Assembly (NCBI GenBank): GCA_015233155.1
Contig: JADFYG010000019.1
Span: 23,081 to 87,080 of the forward strand
Direction: 5' to 3'
Origin: Candidatus Rifleibacteriota bacterium
Lineage (GTDB): Bacteria; Muiribacteriota; Ozemobacteria; Ozemobacterales; Ozemobacteraceae
DNA length: 64,000 nucleotides
The first letter of the stretch is position 1; every line of letters starts with the position of its first letter. The translations under genes and the position numbers were made by a program. Below the pieces are notes generated by a model. The model had not been told where the DNA came from, made no database searches, and saw nothing but the letters and a program-made list of their open reading frames with translations. Positions 8,401 to 17,771 of the stretch are shown piece by piece.

Positions 8401-10079
8401 CTTTTATATAGATTTCCAAGGCTAAGGTGTATCTCAAGATTGTCGGGATTATTTTTCAGAATGGCCTTGTAACATTCAACGGCCTTTTCATTCATTCCTT
8501 TTTCCCGATAAAGCTCTACCAGGGCCTGTGGTGCCGAAAGGTCGTCCGGCGATAACTCCTGTGCTTTTTTGAAGGCGGAAATAGCTTCGTCTATCTGGCC
8601 AAATTCGACATAAATTCTTCCGAGGCGCATAGCCCATTCCGGCGTTGGGGAAAGCTTCATCAGAGCACGAAGTGTTGGAATCAGATCGCGTTTTCGTCCG
8701 GCCTGCATTTGAAGGCCTTCTAACTCCGTCAGTAGCCCGACATTCTCCTGATCACTTTCAAGAAGCTGAGCAATGGAGTCGATTTCCTCACTGACCATTC
8801 CTTTACTGCGATAGATCGCACGTAATTCACCCTTGATCTCTGAGCGATTCGGGTCTAGTTCCAGGATGCGTCCATAGTATGCGTTGGCTTCATCCATCAT
8901 TTCTCGGTCTCGATATGCACGAGCGAGCAACAGGAAGAGGTTGATATCGTTCTGGCGTTGTACAGATAACGCTTCCAGCGCGTCAAGACAATCTACTGAG
9001 TTCGCTCCTCCCTCTACGAGTTCATATATTTTATCCATGATTGCAATATTTTCCGGATCGGCAAGAAAAGCCTTGTGCCAATAATCGAGAGCCTGCGGAA
9101 TGTTTCCCGCCCCCTCATAAGCCGAGGCCAGATTCATGAGAAGATCTGAAGATGTTGCATCCATTTCAGCAATCATTTCGAATTCCCGAATCTGGTCATC
9201 ATATTTTCCGATCAAACCGTATAGTTTGGCCAAGTCATGGCGAATTTCCAGCCAGTCCGGCTTCAGATTTGCCAGAATTTTGAATTCAGCGATCGCCTTT
9301 TCCGCCTCGTTCATTCTCTGATAGAGTTTTCCACATCGGTAATAGGCTTCGAGGTTGTTTTTATCCAGCTCCTTGACGGCTTCGTATTTTTGAAGAGCTT
9401 CTTCAAGTCGACCCTTGCCTTCAAGATCATTCCCAATACGAAAATGCACTTCAGCATTGTTTGGATCAAGGCGTTCAGCTTTTTTGTATTCCATTTGGGC
9501 GTCATTGTACTGTCCGCTCAAATTGTAGGCTTCTCCAAGTTCAAAATGCAGCTGCGCGTTGTCAGGATCATTTGCGAGCGCTCTGGTATACAGATCGATT
9601 GCTCCGGGGAGATTGTCGCGAGTGATGGCAAGACGTGCAAGTTCGATGACTGCCGAAACACATTGGGGATCTACTTCCAGTGCTCTGGAAAAGGTTTTCT
9701 CCGCCTGATCATACAAATTCCTGGCGAGTTGAAGTTTTCCGAGTTCTAATAGTATTGGGGGATTGCCTGGATGAATTTCCAGTGCGCGCGAATAACACCG
9801 CATTGCACCATCTGTGTTGCCTGCGGCTAGTAAAAGATTGCCGAGTGTCTGATGAGTGTCTAGGTCGCCGGGTTCCTGTCTTAAAACGGCTTCCAGGATG
9901 GCTACCGCTTGCTCGCCATGGCCCAATGCTTGATAACATTTTGCTTGTATGCGCATGGCAGAAACCAGATTCGGATGCTCGCTGAGAACGTTACTCAGCG
10001 TCTGGGCAGCCTTCTCGTATTCCTGCAACTCGAAATAGGTTTGTCCCTTTTCGAGAAGGATTTCCCAACGGCTTACCAT
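5472..10079 (-). CDS. Giant TPR-repeat protein (1535 aa)
   Basis: Almost the whole 1535-residue chain is built of ~34-residue tetratricopeptide repeats (roughly 40), with consensus positions such as A-WYEVGTIHHEQ-NFEQAL in successive units. No signal peptide, membrane segment or catalytic domain is visible, so it is probably a cytoplasmic scaffold. One interval (around residues 1370-1420) is irregular and contains PYWGLK, a motif also found twice in the upstream 1613-residue TPR protein. GAGGAG lies 8 nt before the ATG. The gene is 66 nt downstream of the second TPR gene, which itself follows ftsK, so all three are likely one operon. Partners and function are unknown. Confidence 0.9.
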   Translation of the reverse strand: MVSRWEILLEKGQTYFELQEYEKAAQTLSNVLSEHPNLVSAMRIQAKCYQALGHGEQAVAILEAVLRQEPGDLDTHQTLGNLLLAAGNTDGAMRCYSRALEIHPGNPPILLELGKLQLARNLYDQAEKTFSRALEVDPQCVSAVIELARLAITRDNLPGAIDLYTRALANDPDNAQLHFELGEAYNLSGQYNDAQMEYKKAERLDPNNAEVHFRIGNDLEGKGRLEEALQKYEAVKELDKNNLEAYYRCGKLYQRMNEAEKAIAEFKILANLKPDWLEIRHDLAKLYGLIGKYDDQIREFEMIAEMDATSSDLLMNLASAYEGAGNIPQALDYWHKAFLADPENIAIMDKIYELVEGGANSVDCLDALEALSVQRQNDINLFLLLARAYRDREMMDEANAYYGRILELDPNRSEIKGELRAIYRSKGMVSEEIDSIAQLLESDQENVGLLTELEGLQMQAGRKRDLIPTLRALMKLSPTPEWAMRLGRIYVEFGQIDEAISAFKKAQELSPDDLSAPQALVELYREKGMNEKAVECYKAILKNNPDNLEIHLSLGNLYKSLGRPNDQIDSLRQAIALGSQEPRLFLEFGNLLQQHGRMDEARDAFQQAKSLAPENSDISKKLVEIYLAGNQSQAAIEELELLRRQDPEKIENYLTLSRIYQGQNMLPEAMEILTQGKTLAPQNLEIALEIGNVHLAREEYSEAIERMKEIRAIHPQDNRITGIISEAYAKAGEHEMAILELKQLLTADPENATARIQLGRVYAIANMFDQATMTFKEAIRDVPSDPAGHVELGRMYIAMGHNFKDDNMIDNGVTELREAIRVDAASKEAHYEMGMVLKERNRVEDAIGEFEIVLRLDPFHVKGKEAYDELTKVQMMSRAEDGLKEARTFHERGMVKNAILEYENVLRIDPTNAIAWYEVGTIHHEQKNFEQALSCLNKAKEIKSDYLEAFIALSRVYIDQEQPDNASMELQELLSIEPNHLDGLVMLGEIFQAKGWTDEAIERFEAAHQVDERQLNCVLQLGILYKEKGDLDSARTYFQKVIDLDAGNQTATDFFANLSASQKSNEITDAMARAVEEEKKGDIDAAIMHYDSVIDLDTRNLEARYHLGRLYENKHMYDEAAFEFEQALSSDTENRYKDLTVRLGELYTRKGKIVEAVEVLTKAKEFFPNNTNVRIQLITQLKFKVMNNFSNPTELAEFNTSIREAAEKNQTPQDWIELGLFVSKGMDPSLPEDDAISQAISCFEKVLSIDPNNTFALNEQAKVYYRKNMLDLVETTYKKILELDPETPLVHRKLSELYIQQRRYQEALSELRQLSELEPANGDYHTKIIELFKEIYAKDENRGKQFFQIINEIKAQVDANPKDSMLCYKLGYAYITLSAGLTPSEEEQQWAVYYFKQANSFDLNNLWPYWGLKIVYNKQSITGKHMYDEAIAICKKALKVDENNARAHFELGEAYNENYDMNMKSEAMAEYKKAIQLDPNFTEAHFRLASILRVKNMFDKAVEEYNKVIELDPTSPLAKDAKRSLVHIERSRGET

Positions 10080-10145
10080 TTCATTGAACTCCTCGTATTC
10101 TTGTTGGACATCATTGATATCGATCCATTATTTCCTGATGTGGTT

Positions 10146-13100
10146 CTACGACTTATTTTCCTGCATTGAATCAGCTTTTTCGAAGGCCGCGATTGCTTCA
10201 ACCTTCCTGCCGAGTTCACGATAGACTTTTCCCAGCATGAAGAATACCTCGGATGTAGCATCCTTCATAGTCGATGCCTTTAACAGATCTCCAAGGGCTT
10301 CGTCAAATTGTCTCTTCGCGAGATGATCTGCTCCGAGTTTCGTAAAGATTTCAACATTCTCTGCCATCCGGGATCTGGCCTTTTGGAAAGCCTGTGTAGC
10401 TCGCTCTTTTTCTCCGGACTCTTCATAAATCTTCCCAAGCAGGAAAAAGGCTTCTCCGTTATCCGGGGAAATAGTCGTAGCACGCTTCAGACAATCAAGG
10501 GCTTCTTGTGACATCCCATTTTCCAGGTAGAGACTTCCAAGCTCGAAATATACTTCCGGATGGTTAGAATCGAGATTGATGACTTTCTTGAATTCATCTA
10601 TAGCTTCGCTGATCTTGAATTTTCCACGCCAGGCCTTTCCAAGCTCAAAGTGTGCTCGACTGTTGGTCGGATATAAAGCAATCGCCTTTTTGTAAAGATT
10701 CACCATCTTATCGTGATATTTCTTTTCCCAATATATGGAGCCGAGGGCGTAGATGCATTCGAGGAGATCGGCATTCAGGGAAAGGGCGTCTTCATATTTT
10801 CCCATGGCTTCATCAAGTTGTCCGAGGCTTCGATGGGCTTCTCCCATTTCAAAATGGAATAGAGCGTTCTTGGGGGTAAGTCCGATCGCTTTTCCATATA
10901 GGTCAAGCATTTTGTTGTAATCACCCTTGACCTTGTATTTGGCCCCGAGACGATAAATGATATTAACGTTCCCTGGTTTGAAGGACAAAGCTTTCTCAAA
11001 GGCGTCGATAGCTCCAATGGTGTCATCGAGCTTTTCACATACCTCGCCAAGCTCGCTGTACACAGCATAGTTATCAGCTTCTAGCGCGATAGCCCTTTGA
11101 TAATAGGACTTGGCTTTTTCGTATTCCTCTATATGCGCGTAAATAGCGCCGAGTTTCGGATACACGTCCACATAGTCTTTTTGCATTTCCAGGACTTTGT
11201 TGAATATGGTTATTGCTTCGTTGAACTCGCCTTCTCTATAATATACGTCTCCCAGCTCGTATCTGATGACGACATTTTGCTCGTCAAGAGAAATGGCCTT
11301 GAGGAATTCTGTAATTGCATCCGTGGCTTGTCCCTTGTCGCGCAAATGTCTGCCCAGCTCAAAATAGGCGCGGGAATTTTCTGGGGTGAGAGAGATTACG
11401 GTTCGGTATTCCTGAATCGCCTGCTCTATGTTCCCAAGATTTGAGTAGATAATGCCGATTTCAAAATGAGCTGCTGAGTTGTTTGGATCCAGACGAATGA
11501 CATTTTTATATGCTTCAACGGCTTCTTCGGTTATACCCTGACTGACATAGGCTTTTGCCAACTCTATATTGACGGAGCTCTCGTCCGGAGAAATGCGCAA
11601 GGCTTCCTTGAACTCAAGAATCGCTTTGTCAACGCGTCCTTTGTTTATGTATGCCTTGCCGAGTTCTTGGTGGGCCAGTGACTTTCGAGGTTCGAGATCG
11701 ATGGCTTTTGTGAAGCGTTCGATTGCGAGGTCGAGATTTCCCTGTTTGCGATGAATCAAGCCAAGAGCCGTTACAATATCAGCATTTCTGGAATCGTTTC
11801 TCAAAGCGATCTCAAATTCAATTAGAGCATCTGAAAGCATGTTGAGTCGATCATAAACTTTTCCCAGTTCAAAATGAATGTGGGAATTTTGCGGATCAGT
11901 GTTGAATACACGTTTATAATATTTTGCCGCATCTGCCCATTTTTCAAGAGAAGTATATATCTGACCAAGTCTAATCAATGCGTCGGTGCGTTCCTCGTTG
12001 ATCTCGACGACTTTGAGATATTCATCCAGAGATTTATCAAGCTCTCCAAGGTGATAATATGCTTGGGCAAGCATATATCGCGCACTATGATTCTGTGGAT
12101 CTAACTCGACCAGACGACGATAGCAGACAGAAGCCGGTTCATACTGTTCCAGGTTGTAGTGGAGCTCTCCAAGAGCTGTCAAAGCATCAATTTGGCTGGG
12201 ATCGATCTGGAGAGTCGCCTGGAATTCCGCAATTGCATCTTTGTACATATCCTTTTGCAGATAAACTTCGGCTATTTTCAGATGTGCTACCGAGGAATCC
12301 GGATTTATATCAATAGCAGTTTTATAGGCCAAAATAGCTCGATCCGGAAGCTGTTTGTGGGCATAGATTCGAGCCAGTTCCATGTGGGCTTCAAAATGGC
12401 GTGGGGCTATTCCCACGACAGCATCAAGCGAATTCAGTGCACGATCCAGAAGGTCACGATTCATTAAAATGCGGGATAGGGACATGTGGCTGCCGATATG
12501 CTGGGGGTCAAGCTTGACCACCTTTGAAAACTCATCCTCAGCTTTGTATATTTGTCCGGTTCGATCATATAATTGGGCAAGGCCTTCATGGGCTGCAATA
12601 TGATCGGGATTGATCTCGATTGCGCGAAGATACTCGCGCTCGGCAAGATCGTTTCTGTCCTGGTGCTCAAGAACCCTTGCATATTCAATAAGAGCGTCGA
12701 GGTGATCTGGCTGGGATCTCAGCAGTTCTTCCAGGCAGGGTTGAGCGTCTACCCATTTTTCATGGGCCATGAATAATCGCGCAAGCTGGAAACGAATTTC
12801 CGCTGGGCGGGGGGAGAGGGCAATAGCCAGCTGATATTCTTCAAGAGCTTCGCTAAATGCTCCCTGGCGGTCATGAATGCTTGCAATGCGGTAATGGGCA
12901 ATAGCACTGTGCTTGTCGAGTTCCAGGACTCTTCTGAAGCGAAGAAGAGCGTTGTCGAACAGACCTTCGGAAAAGTAAATTTCTCCTATGCAGATATGTG
13001 CATCAAGATAGTCAAGGTCAAGTTCAACTGCCTTTTTAAGGTTACTTATCGCTTTTTCATTTTGTCTAATATCTTTGTAAACTCGTCCCAGTTCAAAATA

Positions 13101-14987
13101 ACCGCGCGCATAATTTGGATTGATGCGAATCACTCGTTGATACAGGCGAATGGCCTCGTCAAATTGGCGATTTTCATATCTTATTTCTGCCATGCAGAAA
13201 TAAGATGGGATGAAGGAGGTTTCTTTTTGGGTTGCAATATTGTGATTTTTGATTGACTCTTCCAGATTTCCCATGTGGCGATAAACATCACCGAGTTCAA
13301 AATATGCCTTCGGATCTTCGGGGTTCATCTCAGCTACTCGACGACAGACTTCCAATGCCTCTTCGTAAAGCGGGGTCCTTCCAGGTAGGGCTGACAAATA
13401 AGAGTCTTTCAGACCCCAATAAGCCCATTTGAATGTTGGATCAAGATTGATGGACATCTGGTACCCATTCAGAGCTTGTTCGAGGCGATCTTCCTGTTTC
13501 TCAGGGATATCTGAGACAAAAATTCTGCATGCATAGGCAAGTGCGAAGTGAACAATTGGCTTCTGGTAATCAGCCAGTGTTGCGGTTCGGTAACCTTCAA
13601 GAAGACGATCAAAAGTTGTTTCAGGATCTTTATCAGTAAGATGCTGAATGTGCAATAGGTCGATCTGATTCATGACGGCAATAGGACTGGTGGGATCGAT
13701 GATAAGCGCTTTTTGATAAGCCTCTCTGGCCTCGCTATATTGTCGTCGGCGAGTAAAGATATTGCCAAGCTCAATCCAGGCTTCAAGTGCAGAAGATTCC
13801 TTGAAAAAACGAAGCTTGTTGAAAATATAACCTTCCTGATAGTTTTCTATCCGATGTCGTTCCGAAAGTTCGATGACCTCTTTGAACTGGGCGACAGCCA
13901 GATCAAGCATGCCATTCAGCGCATATATTTTCCCAAGGCGGAAATGGGAGAAGACATTGATTGGATTGAGTGCTAGACCACGTTGATAAAATTCTATGGC
14001 TTGCTCATAATCGGTCTTTTGCTCGTGAACAAACCCGAGACGGAAACAGGCTGGAGCATACAGCGGATCGAGATCCAGGGCCTTGCGATAAGACTCATCG
14101 GCATGAGCAAGAGCCTTCTCACTTATCATTACGTGATCTACCTGAGAAAGAAGATAACACTCACCCAGTTCAAAATATAATCGCGGATGGTCGGATATTT
14201 CCTGGATGGCACGTGTCAGCCCCTCGATAGCAAGATCATACATGCCATCGTAAAAAAGGATGTCCTTGATGCCGAGGTATGCCCAAAGATTTGTGGAACT
14301 GGCTTCGATGGCTCTTTCCATGAGTGTGTGAGCTTCAGCACGCTCACTCTTGAATTTTTCAGGGTCGGAAGAATGGAGAATCAACAGAATGAAGCCCATA
14401 ATACAGTTGGCCGTGGATTGGAGATCGAGCTGCTTGAGCTCTTCCCGAAGCTTTCTGACAACTTCCGCGTAGAGACTCTCGCGATGAGGGAGGGAGGCGA
14501 ACATCGCACGATATTGAATGATGAGCTTTATCCATGTTTCACCATCTTCTGGAAGGGTTTTCAGAGATGACTTATAGGATGAAATTGCCTCATCGAAAAT
14601 ACCTTGTAATGAGTAGATATCACCAATCGAACGATGAACAATTGAATTCTGCGGATCAAGAATGAGCGCTTTCTGGAAATCCAGTAAAGAACGAGTAAGA
14701 TCTCCTTTGTTCATGTTGATCCGGCCCTGGGAAATATATAGATTGGTTCGCTCCTGGCATTCATCCTGGGTAAAACTGCGTGCCCGGTCTCGGAGCAGAA
14801 GGAGCTCGTTTTGATCCGCCATTTTCTTGAGAGAGGTTAAATATTCGCGTGAAGCTTTTCCTATCTCCTGGAAGAGGCAAAAAGAGGACGAAGTGTCGAA
14901 AAACTGGCATTTTTCAAGAAGACAAGTTCGCTCTACGCTTTGATCTCCCTGATAGGATCCCAGTAATGGACAGACAATTTTGGACAT
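10146..14987 (-). CDS. Giant TPR-repeat protein with N-terminal four-cysteine motif (1613 aa)
   Basis: A 1613-residue protein made of more than 40 TPR units. Unlike its neighbour it starts with a short non-TPR segment holding Cys6, Cys22, Cys27 and Cys37 (C-x15-C-x4-C-x9-C), a possible metal or Fe-S site; cysteines are rare in the repeats. Two irregular inter-repeat segments contain WAYLGIKD and WAYWGLKD, related to a segment in the downstream TPR protein. No export signal is seen. The ATG is 3 nt after the ftsK stop, so translation is likely coupled to ftsK. Proteins of this type usually scaffold complexes; nothing in the sequence names the partner. Confidence 0.9.
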   Translation of the reverse strand: MSKIVCPLLGSYQGDQSVERTCLLEKCQFFDTSSSFCLFQEIGKASREYLTSLKKMADQNELLLLRDRARSFTQDECQERTNLYISQGRINMNKGDLTRSLLDFQKALILDPQNSIVHRSIGDIYSLQGIFDEAISSYKSSLKTLPEDGETWIKLIIQYRAMFASLPHRESLYAEVVRKLREELKQLDLQSTANCIMGFILLILHSSDPEKFKSERAEAHTLMERAIEASSTNLWAYLGIKDILFYDGMYDLAIEGLTRAIQEISDHPRLYFELGECYLLSQVDHVMISEKALAHADESYRKALDLDPLYAPACFRLGFVHEQKTDYEQAIEFYQRGLALNPINVFSHFRLGKIYALNGMLDLAVAQFKEVIELSERHRIENYQEGYIFNKLRFFKESSALEAWIELGNIFTRRRQYSEAREAYQKALIIDPTSPIAVMNQIDLLHIQHLTDKDPETTFDRLLEGYRTATLADYQKPIVHFALAYACRIFVSDIPEKQEDRLEQALNGYQMSINLDPTFKWAYWGLKDSYLSALPGRTPLYEEALEVCRRVAEMNPEDPKAYFELGDVYRHMGNLEESIKNHNIATQKETSFIPSYFCMAEIRYENRQFDEAIRLYQRVIRINPNYARGYFELGRVYKDIRQNEKAISNLKKAVELDLDYLDAHICIGEIYFSEGLFDNALLRFRRVLELDKHSAIAHYRIASIHDRQGAFSEALEEYQLAIALSPRPAEIRFQLARLFMAHEKWVDAQPCLEELLRSQPDHLDALIEYARVLEHQDRNDLAEREYLRAIEINPDHIAAHEGLAQLYDRTGQIYKAEDEFSKVVKLDPQHIGSHMSLSRILMNRDLLDRALNSLDAVVGIAPRHFEAHMELARIYAHKQLPDRAILAYKTAIDINPDSSVAHLKIAEVYLQKDMYKDAIAEFQATLQIDPSQIDALTALGELHYNLEQYEPASVCYRRLVELDPQNHSARYMLAQAYYHLGELDKSLDEYLKVVEINEERTDALIRLGQIYTSLEKWADAAKYYKRVFNTDPQNSHIHFELGKVYDRLNMLSDALIEFEIALRNDSRNADIVTALGLIHRKQGNLDLAIERFTKAIDLEPRKSLAHQELGKAYINKGRVDKAILEFKEALRISPDESSVNIELAKAYVSQGITEEAVEAYKNVIRLDPNNSAAHFEIGIIYSNLGNIEQAIQEYRTVISLTPENSRAYFELGRHLRDKGQATDAITEFLKAISLDEQNVVIRYELGDVYYREGEFNEAITIFNKVLEMQKDYVDVYPKLGAIYAHIEEYEKAKSYYQRAIALEADNYAVYSELGEVCEKLDDTIGAIDAFEKALSFKPGNVNIIYRLGAKYKVKGDYNKMLDLYGKAIGLTPKNALFHFEMGEAHRSLGQLDEAMGKYEDALSLNADLLECIYALGSIYWEKKYHDKMVNLYKKAIALYPTNSRAHFELGKAWRGKFKISEAIDEFKKVINLDSNHPEVYFELGSLYLENGMSQEALDCLKRATTISPDNGEAFFLLGKIYEESGEKERATQAFQKARSRMAENVEIFTKLGADHLAKRQFDEALGDLLKASTMKDATSEVFFMLGKVYRELGRKVEAIAAFEKADSMQENKS

Positions 14988-14990
14988 AAT

Positions 14991-17771
14991 TCAGGGGTTG
15001 CTCCTTTTTCCGATCACCCGACGCTTGTTCGCCCCATCTAATGGGCTAACCATGCCCTTTTGCTCAAGCAGATCCATGATTCGGGCGGCCCTATTATAAC
15101 CGATCTTGAACCGTCGTTGCAGCATGCTGGTAGAAGTTTTTTCCTGAGTTGCGAGATAATTTTCTATGTCGGTGAGAAGTCGCTGGTCATCATCCTCGTT
15201 CAGGTCGTCCGGAACAATAACTTCTTCTTCGCCCTCGCCTTTTTGTGGTGCAATATCGACATACTCCGGTTTTCCCTGACTTTTTGCGAATTCAGTGATT
15301 GCCATTAGCTCATTGTCTGAAATAAATGCGCCCTGTAGGCGAAGCGGTTTGCTTCGTCCTTTGGGAACGAAGAGCATATCGCCCTTTCCCAGCAGGCGTT
15401 CAGCTCCCTTGGTATCGAGAATTGTACGTGAATCGATGTGAGATGCTACAGAAAATGCGATACGTGAGGGAAGATTGGCTTTGATTATCCCAGTCAGGAC
15501 ATCTACTGAAGGTCGCTGGGTCGCAATGACCAGATGTATTCCAACGGCACGTGCCATCTGAGCCAGTCGACAGATTGAACCCTCCACTTCCGCTGACGCC
15601 GTCATCATTAAGTCGGCAAGCTCGTCGATGATAATAACGACATATGGCATTGGTGTCATGGATGGGTCGAATTCTTCTCTGAGTCGTGCAATATCCTCAT
15701 TATATGTGGATATTTTTCGGACTCTGCAGGAAGCCAGTAATTCGTAACGTCGTTCCATCTCTTCAACAGCCCATAGGAGAGCTGCAGAAGCCTTTTTGGG
15801 ATCTGTGACGACAGGCGAGATTAAATGCGGAATTCCGTTATAAGAAGATAATTCCACCATTTTGGGGTCAATCATGACCATTTTAACCTGGTCTGCCCGC
15901 GCCTGAAAAAGGATGCTTGCGATGATAGTATTTACGCAAACAGATTTTCCCGAACCTGTGGATCCTGCGATCAACAGGTGAGGCATGTCAGTAAGATCTG
16001 CGAATACCGGTCGACCGCTGATGGTAACCCCCAGGGCGAGATTAAGCAAGCTCTCCGGACTTTTGAAACGTTCGTTTTTTACAAGATCATAGAAAAAAAC
16101 AGGGGTTGGTTTTGAATTTGGAATCTCTATTCCGAGTGCAGGTTTGCCGGGAATCGGCGCTTCAATGCGAATTGCTGGAGCGGAAAGCGCCAAGGCGATA
16201 TCATCTATAAGGGAAGTAATTTTTGCGACTTTAATGCCAGGTGCTGGTTTAAGCTCGAAACGAGATACTGCCGGACCTTCGACCACAGCTGTGATCTGGG
16301 CCTTAATTCCGAAATCTTCGAGAGTCTTTAAGAGGAGAGCTGAGCGGTCTGCCAAATCAGAGGGTGCCTGTGAGTCATGGGATATCGGAACGGTAAGTAG
16401 GTCAATCGGCGGCAAAAGAATTTCACGGGGAGGCGATGCAGATTGCTCGGAAGACCCGGAACGAGGATTTTTGAGATCTCTGTCGATAGGATGATCATCA
16501 AGGGAGACTGGAGCGTCTTCATCTTCTTCTTCATCAATCTCTTCAGCCTGACCAGTATATTCATCCCGTATTTCATTGGAACTCTTTTCTGGCAATTCCA
16601 GGTCTTGTGCTTTTTCCTCAGATATGATTGCAGAATCTTCTGATTTGTCTTGTCCGATTGGCGATCCGAGAGGAAGTTTTGGGAGATTCCCCTCCGAGTC
16701 CGTAAGAGATAAGGTAGAAACACTACGCTGTTTGGCATCATTCTCGATCATATTCGGAAGAGGGGAGGGGGTGTTTTCGATATGAACAATATGAGAGATA
16801 TCTCTTATCTGGACATTATAGGAATCAGCTGCAATGGATTTTCCCAGAATTTCAGGCTGAAAGGGAACCGGCTGTGGAGATGGAGTTTTTGAATCAGAAG
16901 GAATCATCGGGTGAGCAGACACTCCCTCATCCATAGATTCTCTCCAGGTGATTGGTATTGGGATCATGTCTGGTTCATGAATTGAATCAGAAATGAACGC
17001 GAGATCAGGTCCGGTGGCTGGCATTGGAGATTCGGGGCCAGTGAGAAGCGGAATCATGTTAGAAATTGTCTGTAAATTCGGATCATCTTCGTCACTCTGA
17101 AAAAATCTATTAATGGATGACGCGACTGCGAACAAGAAGTCTAAGGTTGCCCGAACCGCCTCTATTGTCATGGATAGTAAAGTTAAGAAAAGTTCCCAAA
17201 AAAACAGAGAAATCTGAATTAATGTTCTAAGAGCAATAAGAATTCCCAGAAGAATGTCTTTATAAACTATATCCAGCGCAAAAACAAGAGCGGATAGGGT
17301 CATAAAAAAGAACAGTAATTTGCTCGGGATGATTCCGAATCGTATTGAAAAAAACTGAAACGCTGCTGCGCCTAATTTGCCACCTTCCAGCCCGAGAAGG
17401 CCAAGACCAAAAAAAAGGACACCGAACGTGCCGATCAATCGCCATCCCTGATTCATGAATGGCCTTTCGAGAAATCGCTGCAGTCCAATCAAGCCGGTGA
17501 CAGTGGGAATTATGTAGATCCCAATTCCCAGGAGGTTTGTGAGATTCTTTATGATTTCCGCGATAGCAGGAGGCTGAATGTAGTGGAGCAACGCAAATGA
17601 AAAGAGGCTTATACCGACAAGAACTAGGCCAGTTGCCTCGCTTCTCTGTCGAGAATTAATCGAGGCGATAGGGGTGGGCTTTCCGCGAATTAGAGAACGC
17701 CCTGGCTTCGATGAAGTTTTTTTATGGTGGCGCGGTCGTATTTCAGGAAGAAGAAGTTTTTTAGAACTCAT
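14991..17771 (-). CDS. ftsK: DNA translocase FtsK/SpoIIIE family
   Basis: A 926-residue septal DNA pump. The N-terminal part has four to five membrane segments (about residues 45-210), followed by an acidic, low-complexity linker (about 225-470) and the motor. Walker A is LIAGSTGSGKSVCVN with Lys609; Walker B is YVVIIIDELADLMM; VIATQRPSVDVLTGIIKANLPSR is the family hallmark. The last ~65 residues match the winged-helix gamma domain that reads KOPS/SRS-like sites. It acts in chromosome segregation at division. It heads the operon with two giant TPR genes. Its promoter should lie in the 457-nt gap shared with efp. Confidence 0.95.
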   Translation of the reverse strand: MSSKKLLLPEIRPRHHKKTSSKPGRSLIRGKPTPIASINSRQRSEATGLVLVGISLFSFALLHYIQPPAIAEIIKNLTNLLGIGIYIIPTVTGLIGLQRFLERPFMNQGWRLIGTFGVLFFGLGLLGLEGGKLGAAAFQFFSIRFGIIPSKLLFFFMTLSALVFALDIVYKDILLGILIALRTLIQISLFFWELFLTLLSMTIEAVRATLDFLFAVASSINRFFQSDEDDPNLQTISNMIPLLTGPESPMPATGPDLAFISDSIHEPDMIPIPITWRESMDEGVSAHPMIPSDSKTPSPQPVPFQPEILGKSIAADSYNVQIRDISHIVHIENTPSPLPNMIENDAKQRSVSTLSLTDSEGNLPKLPLGSPIGQDKSEDSAIISEEKAQDLELPEKSSNEIRDEYTGQAEEIDEEEDEDAPVSLDDHPIDRDLKNPRSGSSEQSASPPREILLPPIDLLTVPISHDSQAPSDLADRSALLLKTLEDFGIKAQITAVVEGPAVSRFELKPAPGIKVAKITSLIDDIALALSAPAIRIEAPIPGKPALGIEIPNSKPTPVFFYDLVKNERFKSPESLLNLALGVTISGRPVFADLTDMPHLLIAGSTGSGKSVCVNTIIASILFQARADQVKMVMIDPKMVELSSYNGIPHLISPVVTDPKKASAALLWAVEEMERRYELLASCRVRKISTYNEDIARLREEFDPSMTPMPYVVIIIDELADLMMTASAEVEGSICRLAQMARAVGIHLVIATQRPSVDVLTGIIKANLPSRIAFSVASHIDSRTILDTKGAERLLGKGDMLFVPKGRSKPLRLQGAFISDNELMAITEFAKSQGKPEYVDIAPQKGEGEEEVIVPDDLNEDDDQRLLTDIENYLATQEKTSTSMLQRRFKIGYNRAARIMDLLEQKGMVSPLDGANKRRVIGKRSNP

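Noticed and set aside
9237..9749. Plus-strand ORF of 170 residues in the TPR gene, and other plus-strand frames across 5600-14600
   Set aside because: All are antisense to TPR coding sequence and arise from its codon bias.
5472..14987. Regular ~102-nt periodicity that could look like a DNA repeat array or CRISPR
   Set aside because: The period equals the 34-residue TPR unit, and the units diverge at the DNA level; no direct repeats or spacers.
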